Origin: Pararge aegeria
Taxonomy: Eukaryota > Arthropoda > Insecta > Lepidoptera > Nymphalidae
Reading direction: 5' to 3'
Assembly: GCF_905163445.1 (NCBI RefSeq)
Contig: NC_053197.1
Span: 4,774,001 to 4,838,000, forward strand
DNA length: 64,000 nt
The first letter of the stretch is position 1. Every line of letters begins with the position of its first letter. Under the pieces are notes generated by a model. That model saw only the letters and a program-made list of their open reading frames with translations. It ran no database searches and was not told the origin of the DNA. This document shows positions 30,121 through 41,652 of this stretch, in pieces. The translations under genes were made by a program, and so were the position numbers.

Positions 30121-30240
30121 TCTCTCCGAGACCGGAGAGTCCTCAGGCGATGTTGACTTTACAATGAATAATTGTAAAGTGTTAACAATTATTCATTGTA
30201 AAATTAACATCTCCTGAGGATGCTCCGGTTTCGGAGCGCA
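30121..30240. repeat. Palindromic MITE-like element, 120 bp
   Basis: Arms 30140-30175 and 30185-30220 pair over about 36 bp with a few mismatches (TTTACAATGAATAATTGT and its complement), with a 9-bp loop. Outside them CTCCGAGACCGGAG and CTCCGGTTTCGGAGCG pair as well, so nearly the whole element folds on itself. Confidence 0.75.
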
Positions 30241-30932
30241 ATGTGCGTAGAGGGTACATTACCGACGATCTGTTTGGTGTGGAGCTGTTCTCGGAGTAAA
30301 GCAAATTAAGCTTAATTTTCATAATATATTATGGATTTCCGCAAAGTAACGCCTGCTTCTATCCACTTACAGCACTTTAGTCAGCCTTCTGCGTGAGGCC
30401 TTATCCAAATATCCACGCGCTAAACAACAACACGGTAGTCTGCACTAATTTGGCTGATCATAATCGTTTCATTATCGCATTCATATTAATTAAATGAATA
30501 ATTAATACCTACCAGATTTAACGGACGGGCTTAAATTGATACATTAGTTGTATTAAGATAGTAGGTACGCCTAACAGTTCGAAAGATTTTCATCTTCATC
30601 ATTTGATCACTTTGCCGGCCTACTCCAGGATACTGGCCTTCACTACTGTAGTCAAATGCAGATTGGTATACTGCTGACGCGTTTAAGAGCATTATGGAGG
30701 AGGTTTGTTGTGGCTCGTGTAATTTCCATTATGACTGGTATTTCAAACCCCTTTTGTACCCTCTCAGCAGGTCTAGCACAGACAGGAGATAAAATTATAT
30801 CACCCGATTATATTACCGTGTCCACAGCCACCCATTCCACAGTTTTCTTCCATAGCTTTATCAGCCCTCAGAGAACTGGCGCAGAAGTGGTAATAATATC
30901 CAAATAATATACCTATGTGTAATAAATACGGG

Positions 30933-31075
30933 CAGTGGCGTACATAGGGTTTTTGACCAGGGTATGCATAAAGCCGGTACATGGCATAAAATGGAAAAAT
31001 TCCCTTCCAACACGACTTATATAAAATAATTTGGGTATGCAGTGCTTTTGTGCATGTATGAAATGCACGCCACTG
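30933..31075. mobile_element. hAT-type MITE, 143 bp, copy 2
   Basis: Same length and interior as copy 1. The ends are CAGTGGCGTACA / TGCACGCCACTG. An exact 8-bp target duplication, AATACGGG, lies at 30925-30932 and 31076-31083. It is inserted at the left edge of another inverted-repeat element (31086-31233). Confidence 0.9.
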
Positions 31076-31085
31076 AATACGGGAG

Positions 31086-31233
31086 TAAACTTCTCCTATT
31101 CCATGTTCCCGTGCTTTAGCAGGTGAACACGTCAATTATATCCCATGTTAAGGGATAGAATTTTTGTCTCCTGCCTGTTCAGTCTATAAAAATATATATA
31201 CCCCGATAAGGGATATGGAATAGGAGAAGTTTA
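31086..31233. mobile_element. Small inverted-repeat element, 19-bp perfect arms
   Basis: Arms 31086-31104 and 31215-31233 are exact inverted repeats (TAAACTTCTCCTATTCCAT), with weaker matching beyond. The interior is about 110 bp. A hAT MITE lies directly at its left edge. Confidence 0.65.
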
Positions 31234-31470
31234 CCCTCGTTTAATATTACACATATATTATTTAGATATTATTTCCACTTGTGCGCCAATACTCTGAGAG
31301 TTGAAGAAGCTGTGGGAGAAGATACATTTTTATCCTTTCCCGGGGAAATAATTGTCTCTGTCTGCCCATGCTAGCCATGCTGAGGTGTAATTTTCAATAT
31401 CCTGATCGTATGCATACCAAACAGCCTAATTCGTCTGTGGTTTTTAAATCGGTTCCTTTTACAATTAAAT

Positions 31471-31748
31471 TGACAGCCGGTTGGCGCAGTGGGCAGCGAT
31501 CCTCCTTTCCGAATCCAAGCCACGAATCAAGCCCACGGCCATTTCCCACAACTGGAAAATATTTGTGTGATGAACATGAATATTGTTCAGTGTCCGGGTG
31601 TTTACCTGCATATTATAAGTATTTTATGTGTATTATATTCATAAAAATATTCATCCGCTATCTTAGTACCCATACTAAGCTAAGCTACGCTTATTTTGGG
31701 GCTAAATGGCAATGTGTGTATTGTTGTACTATATTTATTTATATATTA
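31471..31748 (+). mobile_element. SINE family 1 copy with altered head
   Basis: CGGTTGGCGCAGTGGGCAGC (A box) is present, but the B box region carries an extra piece (ACGAATCAAGCCCACGGCC). The body and tail are normal. Confidence 0.82.
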
Positions 31749-32244
31749 ATTTATTAAAAAACCAACGAAAAACAATTTTTCCATTGGCCACATACCATAT
31801 TTTAAAAATATAATGAACTTCGCACAGATTGAGTATCCTCGTGCTTACTCGTGCCGTGTAACTGTTCTGTTTTCTGTCTTTTGTTTCATGACTGTGCAGT
31901 TGTAACTGTGCAAGCAAGAGGGAACGTGTAGCCGGAGCATAACGAAAACTAGCTAAATGTATGAAGCTTTTGACTTGAACATATGGAGAGATAATGAGGA
32001 AGTCAACAGCCGGCTATCGTCTTGTAATGTAAGACACATCATTCCATATCATCTTTATCGTCTGTGGCTGAAGCGCTTAGCGCTAACCGATTGTAATAAA
32101 ACCAACCAAATGAACGCTAATAGCCTTGTGGATAAGGCTTCAGTCTTCTTTTCGGGGGATCCAACTTCCATCTCAAGCACGTACCTGTAACTTTCAGAGA
32201 TACGTGTGTACGTGTGTACGAGTTTTTAAGTTATGCTATTAAAT

Positions 32245-32450
32245 AATTTACCCGGCTTTGTTTGTTGTGGGCTCTTCTTAGACCAGGGCGCGTTTGAAAC
32301 CCGTAGCTTTAGGTTTAAGTTGGCGAACGAAGTTATCACCATCCCCTTACAATTATGTAAACATATATGTATGAACGATTCATTGGTGCCTGTGATAGGG
32401 CTAAACGAATAATTTGAAATTTTTGAATTTGAATATCATTTACTATAACA
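32245..32450 (+). mobile_element. LINE C-related 3' end
   Basis: CTTCTTAGACCAGGGCGCG, CGTAGCTTTAGGTTTAAG and GAAGTTATCACCATCCC, then GTGCCTGTGATAGG and a TTGAATTTGAA end. This sub-family ends differently from the 6105 copy but shares the middle blocks. Confidence 0.65.
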
Positions 32451-32454
32451 GTGA

Positions 32455-32674
32455 AAGAAAATAGCGTGAGGAAACCTGCAATCCTGAGAGTTTTCTATAA
32501 TGTTCAAGGGCGAGATGAGGAGGTACCCGTGTCAGGTAATGGAACAAGTACCGGGGAACCAGACCAGGGGAAATTCAGAAAATATTAATTCCCGAATTGC
32601 CCCTGACGGGAATCGATCCCGGGACTTCCTACTTAAATTCACAGCGCTTAACGTTGCGCCAGGGAAGTCGTCAG
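32455..32674 (-). mobile_element. SINE family 3 head joined to a family 2 piece
   Basis: The minus-strand head GACGACTTCCCTGGCGCAAC and B box GGGATCGATTCCCG span 32674-32600. Left of about 32525 the sequence is a plus-strand family 2 piece (AGGAAACCTGCAATCC). Confidence 0.65.
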
Positions 32675-33645
32675 AACGAAACGTTCGTAAAGCTATAGGG
32701 CGTGTTTCGGAGAATCTATATGGTATTGCGTATATAGAATAAAGATAATATAAATTACACGAACGTAAAATTACATTACGTAGTTTAACCTAAGTATAAG
32801 TTTACTCACATATCCCAACTTTCACAATATATTATATTAGTAAAGTGACATTAGTGATATTAGTAAAAAGTGATAGCGATATTATATTGATAATGAGAAA
32901 CGGAATGCAATGAGAAGCTAGTCTTAGATAAATTAAAGCTTCTAAAACTTGTCGAGTTATATTTCAGCTTTAACGTTTCACAGCTGTGTCGTACAAAAAG
33001 CTGTAAATGTATCTTGGCTTGAAGCTAATATACGAGGCAATAAAGAACGAATTGCCGGTTATTTACTGCTAATGGTGTATATCAATCGATATTATCTTTA
33101 TCGTCTAAGAGTTGAAGTGCTTAGTTAGGTGATTCAAACCTATGATTATGATTGCAGCCAACCATCTATGTCTCTCATTGTCTATATATAACTATTATAT
33201 ATACTTAGGTACTTATATATAAAACTGCCTGCTCTCTCATAACTTTTTGACTATTCATATTAAAGTTGGATTACATAATATATTAGCGGTACCACACATA
33301 TAATTTTGGATGAGTAGACTTTTCTTTCACTAACTTTCATCCGCCATTTTAAGATCCACCGGGTTTTCCCGCCCTATTTCTTCATTTCATCGCGTATTTT
33401 AAGAGTTGTTATGTTCCTCGAGAATTTGGCTATGAAATGAAAAAAAAAGTTTTCAGTTCCAACTGAACTCCGGTCCAGACACAGAGCTTTCAAACATATA
33501 CAAAAAAAAACAATAAAGTCATTATTGTAAGTACATATCTTGTTATTATTATTTATATTCATCTATCTTAGGTTAAGGATTGGTCTCCGAAACCCGACTC
33601 TCTCCAACACTCAATTTCATTTTGCTTTATTTACGACCTTTTTGA

Positions 33646-33905
33646 CGGCCGATTGGCGCAGTTTGCAGCGACCCTGCTTTCTGTGTCCAAGGCCGTGGGT
33701 TCGATTCCCACAACTGGAAAATGTTTGTGTGATGAGCATGAATGTTTTTCAGTGTCTGGGTGTTTATATCTATATTATAAGTATTTATGTATATTATTAA
33801 TAAAAAATATTCATCAGTCATCTTAGTACCCATAACACAAGCTACGCTTACTTTGGGGCTAGATGGCGATGTGTGTATTGTCGTAGTATATTTATTTATT
33901 TATTT
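33646..33905 (+). mobile_element. SINE family 1, best-preserved copy
   Basis: The head is GACGGCCGATTGGCGCAG, the B box GGGTTCGATTCCC, the body is complete and the tail is (ATTT)n. The head would give an RNA polymerase III promoter. The (ATTT)n tail resembles those of the LINEs here, which may have supplied its reverse transcriptase; that link is inference. Confidence 0.9.
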
Positions 33906-34123
33906 TCTTGCAAGACCGTCATAATATTAGAAGTTCTTGACGTTAATATATTTCTAATTCAAAAGCATACTTCATTATTTTTAAGAAGGAAGTGCTGGAA
34001 TGGCGGTCTTAATGGAAAGGTCAGTGTTGGTAGACCCGTCCCAAGTTAGACAGTTGACATAAAACAAGTAGAAATCCCTAAAAAAGACATATTTGCAGCA
34101 GTGACATAAGGGCTTGAGATATA

Positions 34124-34336
34124 AATAAATATACTACGACAATACACATAAAGCCACATTCATCGTAGCTTGTGGTATGGTTACTAAGATGACTGATTAA
34201 TATTTTTACGAATAATATACATATAAACACCCAGACCCTGAAAAACATTCATCTGCATCACACAAACATTCTCTGACGGTGAGAATCGAACCCACAGCCT
34301 TTGACTCTGAAAGCTGCCCACTGAGCCAATCGGCTA
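34124..34336 (-). mobile_element. SINE family 1, internally deleted copy
   Basis: It has the usual tail (TATACTACGACAATACAC) and head (GAGAATCGAACCCACAGCC) but lacks about 25 bp in the middle and part of the A box. Confidence 0.8.
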
Positions 34337-34621
34337 ATGATGATGATACTCGTACTAAATTAATCGTTGTAGTTAGAATGTAGTACGTAAATAAATATAT
34401 AGACTATTCTATTCTAATATATAACTCTTTCCCAGTCGGGTGAAAAATAACTCCCTTGTTAGTTATTTACTGCAAATGGCTAATAACGCTATATTGCATG
34501 ATATCTTTATAGCCTAATACAGAAACGCCAGTTTAATGTGGCAATTTCTAATACAGTGCTCCGAGGAATACATTTTTAAAGGGGTTTATCTCTGGTGTAC
34601 CAGCTACCAACTTTTTTTTAT

Positions 34622-34735
34622 AAAATTCAAAATTCAAAACTTCTTTATTCATGTAGGCCTATCACAGGCACTTATGAAGCGTTTATACATATAATATTTT
34701 TACATAATTGTAAGGGGATGGTGCAATGGTTTTTC
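34622..34735 (-). mobile_element. LINE C-related 3' end, short fragment
   Basis: TTCTTTATTCATGTAGGCC and TATCACAGGCACTTATGAAG are the reverse complement of the end seen at 32380-32450. It is truncated after the GGGGATGGTG block. Confidence 0.65.
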
Positions 34736-34949
34736 ACTGATACTTTTTAAAAAATTAATAATATTTCTTAACTTAACTTTGCCTGTATTAGACCTGTAGT
34801 AGGATAAAGATGAGGCCACGAAAAGATGCCAATAAACGTACCGTACAAATATCACTTTATCACCTGACCATTTAGAGGACGACCCAACCGGGCAAGAAGA
34901 ATACTCATGTCCCCCGTCAAAATTCACAGCCGTCCAGGTAGGATCCAAT

Positions 34950-35605
34950 CAATTTGATTGGTTCCCGCCGTTATGCGTATACCGGCGTTAACCAATCGTA
35001 GAATGACAACCGATCGTATCGCTCAAAAATAAGATTAAATAAAAAAAATAACAAACAAGTGGAAACCACAACGCAAGTTAAATTAAAATCCACAATTAAC
35101 TTCTGTAAGAGATCGTCACATAGCGATAACGCTAAAAAATTGTACAAATCACCTAGCGCTATATTAATAAAATAATATAATTAACTGATCCTTCAATTTA
35201 TGAATAAACGATCACGGTCACTGAGCAAAAGAGAAATCCTTTTTCGTACAAGATAAAATCCAAATGGAGAAAATCCCCAGAACGAGCTGATATACACACA
35301 TAAGCACGCAGAACCGATGGATATTGCGGTCGCAACTCCCAAGGTGCCAGAATAGCGACGCCATTACATATGAGTTAAGTTTTGTACAAGGGTCTTGAAG
35401 CAAGCACGCTGCACAAGCGGTAAATATCGTTTCTTTAGGGTATGTCCCTGGGTGTACCCAAAATTTGGCCTGGGGGAGTGCAAGTCAGATTTTCGAAATA
35501 AAACTTCTTTAGGCGTGATTAGGGAGTAACTCAGATTTTTTCTGACAGAATGAACGCTTACGTCAGACGTCTGTGTAGTTTCCGCTATTTAAAAATAATA
35601 ATTTG
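34950..35605. other. No feature recognised
   Basis: Mixed-composition DNA without known repeats or credible frames. Confidence 0.4.
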
Positions 35606-35609
35606 GATT

Positions 35610-35674
35610 ATTTACTTTTGGGCTAGATGGCGATGTGTGTATTGTCGTAGTATATTTATTTATTTATTTATTTA
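35610..35674 (+). mobile_element. SINE family 1, 3' fragment
   Basis: Only GGGCTAGATGGCGATGTGTG through the (ATTT)n tail is present. It is followed by GTACCCTGGAGTAGGCCGG, which recurs in reverse at 30612-30640. Confidence 0.7.
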
Positions 35675-35899
35675 GTACCCTGGAGTAGGCCGGTAATGTG
35701 ATCAAATGATGATGATGATGAAAATATTACGAGCATGATGTTGATATGCGTAATATCTTAACACAAGTAATGTTTAAATATAAACCGATCCGTTACGGCT
35801 TAAGCCCTTCTCATACTGAGATAACAAGGCACGGGTCTCCTCCTTCATTTGGAAATACTTCAGCGTCACAAACAAAAGGAATAGCATAACATTGGAGAT

Positions 35900-38510
35900 C
35901 ATCAAAAAAAAAAAAAATAACTACAGATACAATTTTATGAAATCCACTTCGTTAACTCGCTCTAATAACTACATGCAATGCGGAATTGCCCAAAATAAAA
36001 ACGAAAAAAAAAAACACTCCCGAACCCAATGGCCGAGAATTTTCAACGAAGTAAACTGCAAATCATTGGCAAATAAAGGGGCTATTAGCTATTTTTAAAA
36101 TACAGAAGCTGAAGCAACTTCGACGGACTGGATTTAAAATTCCACGCGGAGTTTGTATCTAGACAAAGAAAAAGAGAAAAACTGAATAGAAGCAGAGCGG
36201 CATTTGCTCTATATAGAATATTTTACATAGTTATTCTGTCTGCGAATTTTCACTCTGGGGTGATCTTTTCTAAAGGCTTTCTGTACGATAGCTGATTTTC
36301 AATGCCGATAAAACAAAACGTTTTGTGTGAAACTGTTTTTTTGTTTTATAGGCAACGTACCTATTGGCATAGACTAATGACTAGAACAAGCACGTACGTA
36401 ATAAAAAAATATGCCCAAATTGAAATCTGTGCCAGCATTAAGAAATAACAGTTGAAGTTTATGTAACATATTATATTTACCTCGTAAACTCCTGTTTCGA
36501 TTTACACCAATGTTAGACGCTGTTAAACTTTGAGTACACTTTACCTTATATTAAGTAAATAGAAAATAAAATAAAACCACTATATAACCATCGATCTAGG
36601 TACAGATAGAGCTACTTTTCAAACACATGTAAATCTGGCGATACTGCATCTCGACTGGGGATTTAACGTTAGTGACCGACGATGTGACCCTTATTTCACG
36701 TCACGCCATTTTCGAAATAGACCCACGTTTTCGAATTAAAGGCACACCAATAGCTTGTTAACAATATAAATTGAGAGGGAATCTTACAAATATTTTGTTC
36801 CTAATCAGTGTGACTAGCCACTTAAAAGTGTGCACAGCGTTTACTACAAAATTACCTATTTAAATTTTTTTTTTTAAAGATACATTAAGAGTAAACAACA
36901 CAAATATAAACAAAAGTACTACAATAATAACTTAAGAATGAAATGTAACAAGAAACAATTAAAAAAAAAAAGATCTAAAAGTTGTCGGGATTATTTGACA
37001 AAGCAGATATAATGGCACGTTTAAAGTCGTTACACGTACAAAATAAAACAATACTATTGATCGTCACGCAATTATATAAATGCTATGTTACTTAAGAATA
37101 AGACATCCGTTCTACATAAAAGCCAATTTTCATTATTGCTACCAGTACCAGGTCAAAATCAGGCATCTGTTTCTATAAAACTGTACAAGTAATTGAAGTT
37201 ATCCACCTTACGATTTACGAACGAAGCCATGTGCAAAGCTAGTGTGACTAATGGAACAGTTTTTAATTACTAACTTTTCTGGACAAGTTTGCGGCTAGTG
37301 TACGTGACATGGATGTAATTAGAAATCATGAATTACGTTTTGCGTAGTTAGTAAATTGAGTTAAGTGTTCCTATTTAACTTTATCATCAGCCTCATTAAT
37401 GCCTCACTCAATGTCCTATTAAGAGTACTTGCCCTAAGCAAATGCAATTCAATTTTGTTAGGATTTTTTCGAGTAAGTGTGTTATAATCTGTTATTTTGT
37501 TATTTTCAACCTAACAACTATTACTATACAAAAATACAATTCGTTTTCCAACTAAGTTCCTTTCAACTCGGTTGGCAGATACAATTTCACAATGTATAAT
37601 AACTGTTTGGGCGTTATTTCTTAGCAACTTTCCATACTTGCTAGCTTAATTACGTGTCAACTGAGATACAGAAGAGCCCTGCTTTGGCATCCATGAGAAT
37701 TTTCTCTCAGAAAAACAACGAAGCAAGTTAGAAGTCGCGGTTTAGCCTTGTCTTTATTCGTGAAGAAAGCTGCTTGACTAGCAAAAGCAACGCCATTCAT
37801 TGAGTAGATTTTTTCATTAGACTTATCAGTGTAGCCACTTAGCTAATTCACATGGCGTCAGCGCCTCGGGAATCTGTCTGCATAATACTTACATTAGACA
37901 AGGGCTATTTAAAATGTACCTACGTCTTCAATTAATTTAACAAAAACGAAATGAAAACCGACATTTATGTTGCATTTACCAAGTATTGTTAAGCTTTTTA
38001 TGTAAAAATAGCTATCAATATTTTAAAAGTATATGACGTTAGTTACCCGTGGATAAAAGTATCTTATGTCAGTAAAATAAAGCATCTTGGCAAAATCCTT
38101 TCGGAGAGCCGAGATCGGTTTAGCTGTGTTAATTAAAAAAGTTTTTGTTACATAAGCACGGCTGCCATTGGTAACAGAGACTTTTTAGTAGACCTCGTAC
38201 AGTTTTTCTTTTTTTTTTGGTCATAATTAAAGATATCGCCTAACACAGAGAAACAATGAAGAGCATGCGAATACGTCCTAAAAAGTCCCTGTGTCCATTA
38301 ACCTGGAAGCCTCTTGTACCTGTGATTACATCTGCAACCGCGCCTTTCGGAACGAAAAATGCAGTAATGCTGATTGGCAGCAAAAATAAACATGGCGGTA
38401 ATACTTCCCCGCACGACCTGTATCACTAAAAGCTACTAAACTACTACTACTATAGTTTTATAATAAATAGGAAAAAAAACTTCAACAATTCCTGGTAAGT
38501 ACAACGTTAT
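35900..38510. other. Long stretch with no gene recognised
   Basis: AT-rich, with A-runs at 35905-35917, 36006-36013 and 36960-36970. The part 36860-36990 may be an old LINE 3' end. No frame over 70 codons and no splice-bounded domain was seen. Confidence 0.4.
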
Positions 38511-38517
38511 TTATTAA

Positions 38518-38705
38518 GGACTAGCTGTCCCGGCGAACTTTGTACCGCCAAACAATTTTTTTTATAAATACAATATTTTCATACTTTTAATCCTATTCCT
38601 GCCTAGGTATTCCAAAAAATACCATAAAAATTGGTCCAGCCGTTTTTGAATTATAAATGGTGTAACTAACACAACTTTCTTTTATATTATATATTATTAT
38701 TATTA
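38518..38705 (+). repeat. Interspersed repeat with CTAGCTGTCCCGGCGAAC start
   Basis: CTAGCTGTCCCGGCGAACTT and GGTCCAGCCGTTTTTGAA are blocks common to a repeat found in many insects. The end merges with a TTA run. Confidence 0.6.
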
Positions 38706-39105
38706 TTAAACTCTTTATTTGTATACCACAACATTAACATATTTAAAATATAACAAAAACAGAAACATATCGAAAGAAGTAGTAGTACAAAAGGCGGCCT
38801 TATCGCTTAATAGCGATCTCTGCCAGGCAACCTTAGAATTAGACAAAAAAGAAGAGGAGAATAGACTGCTGGTGGTACAAATATTAAAATACATACATGC
38901 GAATAACTACATGCTAATACACAAACTAGTGTACACAAAAAGATAAAAATTAAATAATATAAATAATAAATAAATATAAACTAATATATATAATAACAAC
39001 ACTTACATATTTAAATACATAAATATATAAATGAGTAAGTATATACATACTATTAATAGTCGTTAACAATATAATGGGCCTTAACTGCCCTTTTAAATAT
39101 TATAT
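38690..39105 (-). mobile_element. LINE B, short 5'-truncated copy
   Basis: Read on the minus strand, it repeats the last ~40 bp of LINE B coding sequence, its whole 3' UTR with the stem-loop block (38802-38817), and the AATAAAG tail. It lies about 2.5 kb from the long LINE B copy, in opposite orientation, and is highly similar to it. Confidence 0.85.
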
Positions 39106-39111
39106 CTTAAT

Positions 39112-39405
39112 ATATATAAATCTCCTGTCACGATGTTTGTCCGCGATGGACTCCTAAACTACTTAACCGATTTTAAATTAAATTGGCACACCGTGAGCAG
39201 TCTGCTCCAACTTAAGAGATAGGATAGCTTAGATCTTTAATGATAGTCGCAATTTTATTTTATTGCAAATTATTTGTCTTTAATTAATTGACAGTCACAT
39301 GATATACATATATTATATACTACTATACTCATTTAAGGCTTAACGATACTGAATACTTTAAAAACAAAATCAAACGCAGACGAAGTCGCGGGCAACAGCT
39401 AGTAG
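39112..39405 (-). repeat. Same repeat type, minus-strand 5' piece beside another repeat
   Basis: CGCAGACGAAGTCGCGGGCA at 39372-39391 is the reverse complement of the repeat start; about 80 bp of it are present. Left of it, TCTCCTGTCACGATGTTTGT is a different common repeat. Confidence 0.65.
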
Positions 39406-39469
39406 ATTATAAAAACGATAGAAAAGCTTGTTTATTAACTGCTCTCACATTATACCTAAATATTATGTG

Positions 39470-39610
39470 AGAAATAACAGTGAGATGGTGATACCAAAAA
39501 TATTACCCGGCTATATAGCTAGTATGTTGTATTAACATCACCTCATAATCATGTAAACATCTACGTATGATCGCACCATAAGTGCGATAGGTCTACACGA
39601 ATAATCGGTC
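39470..39610 (+). mobile_element. LINE C-related 3' end, internally deleted
   Basis: It retains AGTGAGATGGTGATACC, TATTACCCGGC and CATAAGTGCGATAGGTCTA. The middle blocks of the 32245 copy are missing. Confidence 0.5.
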
Positions 39611-39644
39611 CGGGATGTCGAGAGAGGTCGCCTGAAAATCAGCG

Positions 39645-39676
39645 CTGTAGCAGTGATCATAAAACCACTGCTACAG
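39645..39676. repeat. Stem-loop, 11-bp arms
   Basis: CTGTAGCAGTG at 39645-39655 and CACTGCTACAG at 39666-39676 pair around a 10-base loop. Weaker pairing outside (GTCGCCTGA / GAGGCGAT) extends it. It precedes a LINE 3' end and may belong to it. Confidence 0.6.
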
Positions 39677-39759
39677 CATAACGCTGAGGCGATACTCTGT
39701 TTGGGAGGAACAACACCACAGATATGTCACTGCCGCCAGGGAACTATATTTGTTTGTTT

Positions 39760-39945
39760 TTAGCATATTTATTTTGTAACCTAATTTTAAGATCCTTGCT
39801 TTTATTTTTAAAAAGTTTAATTTGTTAATGATAACTTTATTTTTTTATTTTTTATTTGTGAAACTCGTACCTTATATGTTAATTGCTATGTGTTGTTTTT
39901 ATCCCAAATAAAAGATTTTATTATTATTATAATAATAATTTTATT
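39760..39945 (+). mobile_element. LINE 3' end with (TTA)n tail
   Basis: An AT-rich 3' UTR ends TTATCCCAAATAAAAGATT and then TTATTATTATT. A minus-strand relative of the same end (TTATTTGGGACAGAAAAC) is inserted in the SINE at about 58239-58320. A stem-loop lies just upstream at 39645-39676. Confidence 0.55.
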
Positions 39946-40141
39946 TAATTTTCAAAGTACCCTTTATTCACCTTCATTCACATGAGTGAATACAGTGATA
40001 CCTACACTCCTACATCACACACACACGAAGAACAGCAGCATACACCTTCGTATTTATGACAGAGGAATTTTTTTTTAAAGTTTGTATATAAATATAGAAC
40101 ATACTGATTTGTTTTAGATATTTATAATTATACAAACTTAA

Positions 40142-40217
40142 AAAAAAAATTATAAATCAATAAGCCCGTTAGTATGTTCCCATTAACTAACGGGCTAATT
40201 GATTTATAATTTTTTTT
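40142..40217. repeat. Near-perfect hairpin, 31-bp arms
   Basis: Arms 40142-40172 and 40187-40217 match at 30 of 31 positions, with a 14-base loop (core TAAGCCCGTTAG). It may be a very short MITE. No target duplication was seen. Confidence 0.7.
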
Positions 40218-40964
40218 CAACTATGTAATTAAAACTGCATGTATATTTTAAGCTAAAAATAATCAAAAAACTCTAGGGGGTGAAGGCAGTGAAGCTAAAA
40301 TACAAGGTTTCTTAGTTTAGCCTCAGAAGCTTGTAGTAAAATAATAATTTAACGTGTCATGGATGCCCCATCCTATAAAATAAGAAACCTTTTACTATAT
40401 TTACTTAAGATTTTTGGAAATAGACATTATTATCATATTATTATTATTTTTAATAAAGAATTTTTTAATTTGAGTCTGTTAGAAGTAGGCAAATAGAAGT
40501 GGGTTTCCTTTTTGTCTTTTTATAATGAATTCTAGACGTACATACACTTTGTAGTACCAGAAAACCTTCCAAGCAAGTGAGAGCTGCGACAATCTGAGGG
40601 CATGATCCTATACTAAACATGCAAGAATATGTTGTCTCTAACAAGCATTAAAATTCATCATTCGATTACAAATCACGTGCACGTCGAAGCTAATTGTATA
40701 CCTAATGATTGACCGCTCGGGGCCCGTTGACGTGCGCACATAAAAAAGGGATTCCTACAGTTTTTTAAACGGGATCTTATTGTTTATTATTCAACAGTCA
40801 TCACAGCGTGATAATAAAGTGATTTGATATGCTCACCACGATTGCGTTGGCACAGTGCGTTGTTCAAACATATTGACATATCCTTCGCTAATCCTTACAG
40901 GGTCACCATCAGCATGTCTCTCACAAGACATGATAATAGTATAATATTCTGGTACTGGAAACGA

Positions 40965-41052
40965 GCAACGGTGGTACAGTAACAAAGAATACTTCATGTT
41001 TCAAAAGTGTCTACCTACTCGAAATAAATAAAATTAGATTTGATTTATATGA
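40965..41052 (+). mobile_element. LINE A 3' end, short fragment
   Basis: CATGTTTCAAAAGTGTCTA and CTCGAAATAAATAAAATTAG match the last ~80 bp of LINE A in the same orientation. The upstream part is too degraded to assign. Confidence 0.55.
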
Positions 41053-41394
41053 GGAGTCATTTTTTTTAAATTGAATATAGAATTCGCAATTCGCATTCGA
41101 ATTTAACTAACTGGGAATTGATAAAGTTTTTCAGTAAAAGTATAGTTATTCAAATGTTTTTGAAGCAGAATTTTAGTAGAACTTTTTGTGACCGATATCG
41201 GCCGGGTAACTAATACCGCCATGCTTATTTCAGTCGCCAAGTACTATCGCTGTGTTGCCGGCGTAATGACAAGAAATGATGACATGAAAATGCACCAACG
41301 CCTGACGCATGGCGACTGAGGAAAGGCGGGACTCCTTAGGACCCGTTCCTTCGAAGCCCTGGGAAGTTTTCTGTTTACAGTGGTGGAACATTCA

Positions 41395-41640
41395 AATACA
41401 ACATTTCTTTATTCATGTACGCCTATCACAGGCAATTATGAAGCGTTCATACATATATGTTTACATAATTGTCAGGGGATGGTGATAACTTCGTACGCCA
41501 ACATAAACCTAAAGCTACGAGGGTTCCAAACGCGCCCTGGTCTAAGAAGAGCCCACAACAAACTTAGCCGAGTATTTTTTTTTTTGTTGTCACCATCTCA
41601 CAGTTTATTTATATTAAGCTATGAAGCTAAAGCGTAAGCT
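41395..41640 (-). mobile_element. LINE C-related fragment, left part of copy split by LINE B
   Basis: It contains TTTCTTTATTCATGTACGCC, CTATCACAGGCAATTATGAA, CTACGAGGGTTCC and CACCATCTCACAG. In the 6105 copy the block that would come next (CACACCTAAGC) is found here only beyond LINE B, at 44147. Confidence 0.72.
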
Positions 41641-41652
41641 AAAGCGTAAGCT

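Noticed and set aside
33646..33720. Functional tRNA gene
   Set aside because: A and B boxes are present, but the head does not close into a cloverleaf and is followed by the SINE body; many copies exist.
40142..40217. miRNA gene
   Set aside because: The hairpin is bounded by A and T runs and is near-perfect throughout, more like a MITE than a miRNA precursor; no other support.
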